Positions 8,155 through 15,116 of a DNA stretch of 64,000 nt are shown in pieces; within the stretch, counting starts at the first letter, position 1, and every line of letters starts with the position of its first letter. The translations under genes were made by a program, and so were the position numbers. The notes beneath the pieces were generated by a model. That model made no database searches. It was given only the letters and a program-made list of their open reading frames with translations, and was not told the DNA's origin. The DNA is from Roseiarcus sp035606915 (GTDB taxonomy: Bacteria > Pseudomonadota > Alphaproteobacteria > Rhizobiales > Beijerinckiaceae), in NCBI GenBank assembly GCA_035606915.1, contig DATNDU010000184.1:62001-126000 (forward strand), in the 5' to 3' direction.

Positions 8155-10062
8155 GTGCAGTTCCACCTCGACAGCTTCCGGGTCGGCGATCCCGATCTCG
8201 GCGCGCCCAATGCGGCGGCCGACATGCTGGCGAACACCGACGCGCTGCCCGCCGAGGTCGATGTGCTGATCGTCGGCTGCGGACCGGCGGGCCTCACCCT
8301 GGCTGCGCAACTCGCCGCATTCCCCGACATCAAGACCCGCATTATCGAGCAGAAGCCGGGTCCATTGCAACTCGGCCAGGCCGACGGCGTCGCCTGCCGG
8401 TCGATGGAGATGTTCGAGGCCTTCGGCATCCGCGAGCGCGTCGAGCGCGAGGCCTATTGGGTCAACGAGACCGCGTTCTGGAAGCCGGGACCGGGCGGCG
8501 ACATCACACGCCACGGCCTCATCCAGGATGTCGAGGACGGGCTGTCGCCCTACCCGCATGTCATCCTCAATCAAGCGCGCATCCACGATTTCCTGCTCGA
8601 CGCCATGGCGCGCTCGCCGAACCGGCTGACGCCGAACTATGGCCGCCGTTTCCTCGGCCTCGCCATCGGGGCGGAGGCGGTCACGGCGCGCATCGCGCGC
8701 ATCGACGCCGCGCACAAGGGCGAGATCGAGACAGTGCGGGCGCGCTACCTCGTCGGCTGCGATGGGGCGCGCAGCGCCGTGCGCGAGGCGCTCGGCTTCA
8801 AGCCGGTCGGCGATTTCGCCAATCAGGCCTGGGGCGTCATGGACGTGCTCGCCGTCACCGATTTCCCCGATATCCGCAAGAAGTGCGTCATCCAATCGGA
8901 GCGCGAGGGCAACATCATCCTGATCCCGCGCGAGGGCGGCTATCTCGTGCGCATCTATGTCGAGATGGACCCGCTTGCCGAGGACGAGCCCGGCGGCAAA
9001 CCGGCGATCACGCTCGACGATGTCGTCGGCGCCGCGCAGCGCGTGCTGCGGCCCTATAAGTTCGAGGTCAAGGAGGTCGCGTGGTGGTCCGTGTATGAGG
9101 TCGGCCAGCGCCTCACCGACCATTTCGACGACGCCTCGCCTGAAGCCGCGCGCGGGCGCGTCCCAAGGGTGTTCATCGCCGGCGACGCCTGCCACACCCA
9201 CAGCGCCAAGGCCGGCCAAGGCATGAACGTCTCGATGCAGGACGGCTTCAACCTCGGCTGGAAGCTCGCCGCCGTGCTCGGCGGCCGCTCGCCCGCCGCC
9301 GCGCTGCTGTCGAGCTATTCGGCCGAGCGGCGCGCCATCGCCGAAACCCTTATCGCCTTCGACCGCCAGTGGTCGTCGATGATGGCGGCGCCGCTGAAAT
9401 CGCCGCAGACGCCAAACGGCGTCGATCCCGCTGAGTTGCAGGCCTATTTCGTCCAGCACGGGCGCTATACCGCCGGCGTGGTGACGCGCTATGCGCCCTC
9501 GGCGCTGACCGGCGGCGACGCGCATCAGGCGTTGGCGACCGGCCTCATTGTCGGATCACGCTTTCATTCCGCCCCGGTGGTGCGGCTCGCCGACGCCAAG
9601 GCGCTGGAACTTGGCGAGATCTTGCGCGCCGACGGACGCTTCCGCCTGATCGCCTTCGCCGGCCGCGGCGACGCCGCGGCGCCCGCCTCGAAGCTCGGCG
9701 CGCTGTGCCAATTCCTGGCGCGCGCCGCCGCCTCGCCGCTCAGCCGCCACACGCCTAGGGGCCAGGATGTCGATTCCGTCATCGACTTCAGGGCGGTGTT
9801 TCAGCAGCCGCATCGCGAGTTGCGCCTGGAGGCGATGCCTGCCCTGCTGCTGCCGGCCAAAGGTCGGCTCGGTCTGCGCGACTACGAGAAGATGTTCTGC
9901 GCCGACCCGCGGGCCGACATTTTCGACCGCCGCGGCATCGACCGCGAGCACGGCGCGCTGCTCATCGTGCGCCCTGACCAGCATATCGGCGCGCTGTTGC
10001 CGCTCGACGCCTACGAAGCACTGGCGGCCTATTTCGCCGGTTTCATGACCGACGCAGCCTAA
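8155..10062 (+). CDS. mobA: 3-hydroxybenzoate 4-monooxygenase (FAD, NADPH)
   Basis: 635 aa flavoprotein hydroxylase expected to convert 3-hydroxybenzoate to protocatechuate. FAD site VGCGPAGLTLAAQL (about 40-53), second FAD/NADPH motif VGCDGARSAVRE, and GDACHTHSAKAGQGMN; the C-terminal thioredoxin-like domain ends RGIDREHGALLIVRPDQH, as in the phenol-2-monooxygenase/MobA family. It matches the Comamonas MobA sequence as I remember it very closely, including the N-terminus MQFHL. The GTG at 8155 is chosen because AAGGAG sits 8 bases upstream and the predicted transcript starts near 8124, downstream of the earlier in-frame start at 8083. Not the plasmid mobilization protein of the same name. 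Confidence 0.88.
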   Translation: MQFHLDSFRVGDPDLGAPNAAADMLANTDALPAEVDVLIVGCGPAGLTLAAQLAAFPDIKTRIIEQKPGPLQLGQADGVACRSMEMFEAFGIRERVEREAYWVNETAFWKPGPGGDITRHGLIQDVEDGLSPYPHVILNQARIHDFLLDAMARSPNRLTPNYGRRFLGLAIGAEAVTARIARIDAAHKGEIETVRARYLVGCDGARSAVREALGFKPVGDFANQAWGVMDVLAVTDFPDIRKKCVIQSEREGNIILIPREGGYLVRIYVEMDPLAEDEPGGKPAITLDDVVGAAQRVLRPYKFEVKEVAWWSVYEVGQRLTDHFDDASPEAARGRVPRVFIAGDACHTHSAKAGQGMNVSMQDGFNLGWKLAAVLGGRSPAAALLSSYSAERRAIAETLIAFDRQWSSMMAAPLKSPQTPNGVDPAELQAYFVQHGRYTAGVVTRYAPSALTGGDAHQALATGLIVGSRFHSAPVVRLADAKALELGEILRADGRFRLIAFAGRGDAAAPASKLGALCQFLARAAASPLSRHTPRGQDVDSVIDFRAVFQQPHRELRLEAMPALLLPAKGRLGLRDYEKMFCADPRADIFDRRGIDREHGALLIVRPDQHIGALLPLDAYEALAAYFAGFMTDAA

Positions 10063-10134
10063 GCGGCGCCGCCCAGGCAAGCTTCGCCGTGGACAGAGGA
10101 GGCGGACCCGAAAGGCGGCGTCGAGGGGAGCGCC

Positions 10135-10914
10135 ATGACCGCGCAGGTGATTACCATCGCCAACCGCAAGGGCGGCGTCGGCAAGACGACGACCGCCGTC
10201 AACCTCGCCGCCGAGTTCGGCCGCCGCGACCGCCGCGTGCTCGTCGTCGATCTCGACGCGCAGGGGCACGCGGGCCTCGGGCTCGGTCTCGATGCGGCGC
10301 GGCGCGGCGCGACCGCCCATGCCGCGCTGCGGGCCGGAACGGCTTTCCCGCCCGACGCGCCGCAGGCCGCCCGCGTCAACAATGTCGACGTCATCCCCGC
10401 CGATCCCGATTATCGCCCGAGCGGCGCCTTCGCCGATCCGCGCGCGCTGCTCAACGCCCTGCAACCGCTGTCGGCGCGCTACGACGACATTCTGATCGAC
10501 GTGTCGCCGACGCTCGACGAGACCGCCGTCGCGGCGCTCATCGCCTGCGACCGGCTGCTGATCCCGACACAGTTGAGCCCGCTGGCGCTCGACGGGGTCG
10601 CCAAGCTGGCGAAGGCGCTGTTCAAGGTCGCGACGCTGACGAACCGCAGCCTCGCTGATTTCGCGCTGCTGCCGATCCAGGTCGACCTGCGCGCCAACAT
10701 GCAGCGCGACGCGCTCGGCCGGCTGATGCGCGAATTCGGCGCGGCGCGCATCTTTCCCTCGATCCGCCTCGACGTCGGGCTCGCCGAGGCCTTCGGCGCC
10801 GGCCTGCCGGCGCGCGCCTATCGGCCGCAATCGCGCGGCGCTTTCGACTACGCGCGCCTGGCCGACCATGTGCTGGAGGCGTGGAGCGAGCAAGCTACGC
10901 GGCTCAGAGCATGA
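10135..10914 (+). CDS. ParA/MinD-like partition ATPase associated with chemosensory cluster
   Basis: 259 aa. Deviant Walker A motif KGGVGKTTTAVNLA near residue 12, Walker A' region VLVVDLDAQGHAGLGL, and DDILIDVSPTLDETA for Walker B. These define a small ParA ATPase without an N-terminal DNA-binding domain. No parB or origin is nearby. It converges on and overlaps by 11 bases the last gene of the Che operon, so it may position a cytoplasmic chemosensory array, as ParC and PpfA do in other bacteria. That role is inferred from location only. GAGGGGAGC precedes the start. Confidence 0.8.
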   Translation: MTAQVITIANRKGGVGKTTTAVNLAAEFGRRDRRVLVVDLDAQGHAGLGLGLDAARRGATAHAALRAGTAFPPDAPQAARVNNVDVIPADPDYRPSGAFADPRALLNALQPLSARYDDILIDVSPTLDETAVAALIACDRLLIPTQLSPLALDGVAKLAKALFKVATLTNRSLADFALLPIQVDLRANMQRDALGRLMREFGAARIFPSIRLDVGLAEAFGAGLPARAYRPQSRGAFDYARLADHVLEAWSEQATRLRA

Positions 10915-12613
10915 AAGCGTCTTCGGTCGGCTCGGCCGGCTGCGGCTCCGGCGGATGCGCGATGCCGGTGAAGGCGTCGTGGATGCGCCGTTCGCTGGCC
11001 ATCGAATAGGCCGGCCGCAAGCGCTCGTCGAGCCATGCGTCGATCTCGACCGAGGCCGACCCGGCGCCGCCGAGATCGGCGACCAAGCGCGCCAGCGCAA
11101 GCTCCGCGCCTGCAAGCTGCGGCCCGACGCCGCGGCTGCCGGCGAGCGCCTCGGCGGCGCGGTCGAGTTTTTCGCACACCCCGGCCGCCACTTCGCCCAA
11201 CCGCCGCAGGGCCTCGCTCATCCGCGCGCCGCCGCCGCCAAAAACCTCGATCGCCGCTTGCATGCGCCGCACCAGCGCCGCCATGCGTTCGGCGTCGAGT
11301 TCGCGTTGCGCGCGGGCGAACTGATCGACGAAGGCGACGATGCGGCCCAGCGCCGCGGCGAGTTGCGAGACGGCGAGGCGAATCTCGCGCCCGAATCCAC
11401 GCAGTTCCGCCGCCACCAGCGTGATGCCCTTGCCGGCGTCGCCGAGCCGCGACGAGCGCAGCGAAGCGTTGGTGCCGATCATCGTCACGTCGGCGGCGAT
11501 CTCGACCAGGTTCGCGGTGCGCGTCTCCAGTTCCGCCATCGTCGCCGCCGCCGCGTCCTTGGCGGCGTCAACCCCCTCGCGCGCCTGCAACCCGGCCTCG
11601 ACCAGCACGCGCGCCGCCGCCAATTGCCGCGCCAGCGCCTCCAGGAACGAGCCGTCGCCGCCCGCCTCGGCACCGAACAGACGCAGGCCGCGCGCTTCGA
11701 GATCGTGCGCCTGCGCGCTCAGCGCCGCCAGCGAGGCCGCGATCTCGTCGATGTCGCGCTCGAAATCGAGCCGCGCCTGCGCGAGTTGAAGCGCCTGCAA
11801 ATGCGCCGCGCGCGCCGCCGGCCGCTCGCCCGCGCCGCCGCCGGCGAGCGTATCGGCGGCAAGTTCGAGCCCGGCGGCCGCGTGTTCGACGCGCTGGCGC
11901 GTGGAATCGCCGATTTGCAGGCAGACCACGCATTGGCCGGTGCGCTCGCCGATGGTGCGGGAAAGGCCGCCGATCTCGTGCAGGCAGGCGAGCGTGCGGG
12001 CGCGCCGCTCGGCGAGCGCTTCGAGGCCGCCGAGCATGTCGAGCGCGATCGCCGCCAGCGCCTGCTGGTGGCGGCTCTGGAACTCCGCCTGTGCGGCGGC
12101 GGAGACGCGCAAAGTGGCGTCGAGCCGCATCTGCGTCGCTCCATAGGCGTCGAGCGAGTCGCGCGCGTGCTCGGCCAACCCCTGAAGCGTCTTGGCGAAG
12201 GCCAGCATCTCGCCGCTCTGCGCCGGCAGTTGCGCCGATTCGATCTTCAGCGTGAACACCAGCGCCGCCACCGTGCGCACGAAAGCTTGAAGCGCCCGCA
12301 CCTGCGGGCCGATGTCGTCATTGAGGCTGACGAGCTCTTGGAGCGCGCGGCCCTCGTGCTCGACCAGCGCCGCGGTGCGCGTCAGATCCTGCGCGATCGC
12401 GGCGAGGTCGCGCGCCGCCGCCGACATCGTCGGGCCTTCGAGCAGGTCGGCGACGTCGGCGAAGCTCTGCGCCAGCGCGTTGAGGCCGGGCACGGCGTCG
12501 CCGAGACCGACGCCGACATCGAAACAGATCTTCTCGAACTCTGCCAACGGCGGCGCGAGGCGCGCCGCCAGGCTGCGCAGCGCTGCGCCAAGGGGTTGCG
12601 GATCGGCGCTCAT
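10904..12613 (-). CDS. Soluble, degenerate methyl-accepting-chemotaxis-like protein
   Basis: 569 aa, no membrane segment, strongly helical and alanine-rich. Around residues 375-405 it has IGTNASLRSSRLGDAG followed by KGITLVAAELRGFGREI, which aligns with the MCP hairpin tip (IALNAAIEAARAGEAG, then RGFAVVADEVRKLA) but has lost several of its normally invariant residues. Last gene of the chemosensory operon; its ATG overlaps the cheB stop by 4 bases. It could be a cytoplasmic array member, a CheA/CheW-binding scaffold, or a partner of the adjacent ParA. The remaining 370 N-terminal residues match nothing I recognise. Confidence 0.65.
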   Translation of the reverse strand: MSADPQPLGAALRSLAARLAPPLAEFEKICFDVGVGLGDAVPGLNALAQSFADVADLLEGPTMSAAARDLAAIAQDLTRTAALVEHEGRALQELVSLNDDIGPQVRALQAFVRTVAALVFTLKIESAQLPAQSGEMLAFAKTLQGLAEHARDSLDAYGATQMRLDATLRVSAAAQAEFQSRHQQALAAIALDMLGGLEALAERRARTLACLHEIGGLSRTIGERTGQCVVCLQIGDSTRQRVEHAAAGLELAADTLAGGGAGERPAARAAHLQALQLAQARLDFERDIDEIAASLAALSAQAHDLEARGLRLFGAEAGGDGSFLEALARQLAAARVLVEAGLQAREGVDAAKDAAAATMAELETRTANLVEIAADVTMIGTNASLRSSRLGDAGKGITLVAAELRGFGREIRLAVSQLAAALGRIVAFVDQFARAQRELDAERMAALVRRMQAAIEVFGGGGARMSEALRRLGEVAAGVCEKLDRAAEALAGSRGVGPQLAGAELALARLVADLGGAGSASVEIDAWLDERLRPAYSMASERRIHDAFTGIAHPPEPQPAEPTEDAFML

Positions 12614-13686
12614 CTCATACCCCGCATTCTCAGGATCTCCGCCGGGATGGCTTGCAACGGCGCGATGCGCTCGGCGGCGCCGAGCGCGATGGCTTCCTTC
12701 GGCATGCCGAAGACGATGCAGGTCTCCTCGTTCTGCGCCACCGTCGAGGCGCCGGCTTTGCGCATTTCCAGCAGTCCCTTGGCGCCGTCGTCGCCCATGC
12801 CGGTCATGATGACGCCGAGCGCGTTGGGACCGGCGAATTGCGCCGCCGAGCGGAACAGCACATCGACCGAGGGGCGGTGGCGCGCCACCAGCGGGCCATC
12901 CTTGACCGCGACGTGATAGCGCGCGCCGTTGCGCTGTAGCAGCATATGGCGATTGCCCGGCGCGATCAGCGCCCGCCCGGCGAGCACGGCATCGCCGTCC
13001 TCGGCCTCCTTGACGTCGATCTGACAGAGCCCATCGAGGCGCTTGGCGAAGGCGGCGGTGAAATGCTCGGGCATGTGCTGGACGATGACGATGCCGGGGC
13101 AATCGGCCGGCAGCGCCGTCAGCACCTCGCGCAAGGATTCCGTGCCGCCGGTCGAGGCGCCGACGCAGACCACCTTTTCCGTGGTGTGGGTCAGCGAGCG
13201 GGTCTTCGCCGGCGGCGGCATGATGACGTCGGCATTGAGTTTCTTCACCGCGTCGCGCGCGCCGCCGCGCGGCCGCAGCCGCGCCTTGGCGGCGGCGCGC
13301 AGCGCATCGCAGATGCGCACATGCGCCTCCATCAGGTACCTTTTGGCGCCCAGGCGCGGCTTCTGGATGACGTCGACGGCGCCGGCTTCGAGGGCGGCGA
13401 ACAGCGTCTCCGAGCCCTCCTCCAGCAAGGTCGAGCACAGCACGCAGGGCAAAGGCCGTTGCGCCATGATCTTGCGCAGGAAGGTGAGGCCGTCCATGCG
13501 CGGCATTTCCAGATCGAGCAGGATGACGTCGGGAAGCTCGTCATGCATATGTTTGGCGGCGGCGAACGGGTCGGCGGCGGCGGCCATCACTTGCAAGTCC
13601 GGCTCGGCCGAAATTATCGCCGACAGCGCCTCGCGCACCGAGGCGGAATCATCGACGATCAGCACGCGGATGGGTTTCTGCGCCAT
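12610..13686 (-). CDS. cheB: Chemotaxis protein-glutamate methylesterase/deamidase CheB
   Basis: 358 aa, standard length. N-terminal receiver domain with VLIVDDSASVRE and the phosphorylated Asp58 in LLDLEMPRMDGL; C-terminal esterase with the catalytic serine in VGASTGGTESL, histidine in IVQHMPEHF and aspartate in MTGMGDDGAKG. Removes methyl groups from MCPs when phosphorylated by CheA. A 4-base overlap couples it to the MCP-like gene downstream, and 3 bases separate it from cheR. There is no CheD gene in the cluster. Confidence 0.93.
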   Translation of the reverse strand: MAQKPIRVLIVDDSASVREALSAIISAEPDLQVMAAAADPFAAAKHMHDELPDVILLDLEMPRMDGLTFLRKIMAQRPLPCVLCSTLLEEGSETLFAALEAGAVDVIQKPRLGAKRYLMEAHVRICDALRAAAKARLRPRGGARDAVKKLNADVIMPPPAKTRSLTHTTEKVVCVGASTGGTESLREVLTALPADCPGIVIVQHMPEHFTAAFAKRLDGLCQIDVKEAEDGDAVLAGRALIAPGNRHMLLQRNGARYHVAVKDGPLVARHRPSVDVLFRSAAQFAGPNALGVIMTGMGDDGAKGLLEMRKAGASTVAQNEETCIVFGMPKEAIALGAAERIAPLQAIPAEILRMRGMR

Positions 13687-13689
13687 CGC

Positions 13690-14565
13690 CTATCGCGCCT
13701 TCTCGAACACGCTCGGGGCGATCTGTCGCAAACGTTCGGGGTCGCGGGCGGTCATCGTCTCCGAATGACCGAGCATCAGATAGCCGCCGATGCGCAGATG
13801 ATCGAGCAGCCGCTCGATCACCGCCGTCTGCGCCTCCCTGGCGAAATAGATGAGAACGTTGCGGCAGAAGATGACGTCGAAACTGTCGTCGCCGCCGTAA
13901 CGCTCGTCCATCAGATTAAGCTCGGCAAAGCTGACGAGGCGCCGGATCTCCGGCGCGATGCGGAATTCCTCGCGCTGCGCATCGCGCGCGAACATCAGAT
14001 AACGCTTGCGATAGGCATCTGGGATCGGCTCGGCCATCGCGCTCGGATAGATCGCCAGCCGGGCGGCGGCGATCACCGCGGTCGAGATATCCGTGCCCAG
14101 GATCGCCAACGGCGGCCCTTCGGGCCCGAGCGCATCGGCCGCCACCATCGCCATCGTATAAGCCTCGGCGCCGATCGAGGCGGCGGCGCTCCAGAATTTC
14201 AGCGCCGCGCCAAAGCGCACGGCGCGCGCGGCCAGGATTTGCAGCAGGCGCTGGCGCAGCAGATCGAACTGCTGCGGCTCGCGGAAGAAATCGGTCTTGT
14301 TGGTGGTCACGCAATCGACGACATGCGCGAACTCGCGCTCGAGCAGACCCTTGGCGAAGATCGCCTCGCCGTAGTCTTCGAGGCCCTTGAGGCCGAGCGC
14401 GCGCACGCGCCGGCGCAAGCGGCCCTCCACCATCGTGCGCTTCGACGGCGGCAGGCGGATGCCGGTATGGGCCTCGACGAGCCGGGCGATCTCGACGAAA
14501 TGGCCGTCGGCGAGTTGGTCGAGCAGCGCCGACGCGCCGACGCTGGGGGGCGCTTCATGCCGCAA
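13690..14565 (-). CDS. cheR: Chemotaxis protein methyltransferase CheR (start uncertain)
   Basis: SAM-dependent methyltransferase acting on MCP glutamates. N-terminal helical domain ARLVEAHTGIRLPPSKRTMVEGRL, then the Rossmann domain with KFWSAAASIGAEAYTMAMVA, DISTAVIAAARLAIYP and FDVIFCRNVLIYF. The only plausible in-frame start is TTG at 14565 (291 aa) without a good ribosome site. An ATG at 14558 that overlaps the cheW stop by 4 bases, as every well-coupled pair here does, is out of frame by one base because of a run of six C (14545-14550, minus strand). One more C would restore ATG-in-frame. Function is clear; the 5' end may reflect a base-call error. Confidence 0.85.
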   Translation of the reverse strand: MRHEAPPSVGASALLDQLADGHFVEIARLVEAHTGIRLPPSKRTMVEGRLRRRVRALGLKGLEDYGEAIFAKGLLEREFAHVVDCVTTNKTDFFREPQQFDLLRQRLLQILAARAVRFGAALKFWSAAASIGAEAYTMAMVAADALGPEGPPLAILGTDISTAVIAAARLAIYPSAMAEPIPDAYRKRYLMFARDAQREEFRIAPEIRRLVSFAELNLMDERYGGDDSFDVIFCRNVLIYFAREAQTAVIERLLDHLRIGGYLMLGHSETMTARDPERLRQIAPSVFEKAR

Positions 14566-15022
14566 GGCCGCGTCCCGACAAGGCGTCCGTGGAAATAAGG
14601 CGATCGAGATCGAGCGCGACGACGAAGCGGCCACCGTCGCGGCCGACGCCGACGACATAGTCGGCGCGCCAGCGCTCGCCGATGGAGGGCGGCGGCTCCA
14701 GTGCGCCGCCGTCGAGATCGGAGACCGCGAACACGCAATCGGCCATCAGACCGAGCCCAAGCGTCGCCCCCTCGACGATCGCCTCGACGACGATGATGCG
14801 CGTGCGGTTGGTCGGCGGCAGTGCCGGGAAGCCGAATTTGAGCCTGAGATCGACGACGAGCAGGCTCGCGCCGCGCACGTCGATGAGCCCCAGCAGATAA
14901 TCGGGGGCCTTGGGCAACCGCGAAATCGGCCGCAGGTCGAGCACTTCGCGCACGCGCTCGACCGGCAGCGCGAAACACTCGCTCTCGATGCCGAAGGTCA
15001 GAAATTGCGAGATCTTAGACAT
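14555..15022 (-). CDS. cheW: CheW-like coupling protein (second in operon)
   Basis: 155 aa. Opens MSKISQFLTFGIESECFALPV..., the usual CheW beginning, with VREVLDLRPISRLPKAPDYL and GLIDVRGASLLVVDLR, the signature that docks to receptors and CheA. Unusual for CheW, the insert after strand 4 (ADCVFAVSDLDGGALEPPPS) is somewhat longer than in E. coli. A 94-base gap separates it from the MCP gene upstream. Two CheW genes flank one MCP here, so they may serve different receptors, possibly this one the soluble MCP-like protein. Confidence 0.88.
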   Translation of the reverse strand: MSKISQFLTFGIESECFALPVERVREVLDLRPISRLPKAPDYLLGLIDVRGASLLVVDLRLKFGFPALPPTNRTRIIVVEAIVEGATLGLGLMADCVFAVSDLDGGALEPPPSIGERWRADYVVGVGRDGGRFVVALDLDRLISTDALSGRGLAA

Positions 15023-15116
15023 CGCTCACGCTCCTTGGCCGCTGAACAACCCGTGCGGCGGAATTCGTCTCCAACTCGTCGGTGTGGTCGGCTTCGGCTC
15101 GAAGCCGTTCCCGGCG

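Noticed and set aside
8155..10062. Name mobA taken as a plasmid mobilization gene
   Set aside because: The protein is a FAD hydroxylase; there is no relaxase motif and no other mobility gene.
10135..10914. Plasmid or chromosome partition locus
   Set aside because: A lone ParA without parB or parS-like repeats; context is chemosensory, not replication.
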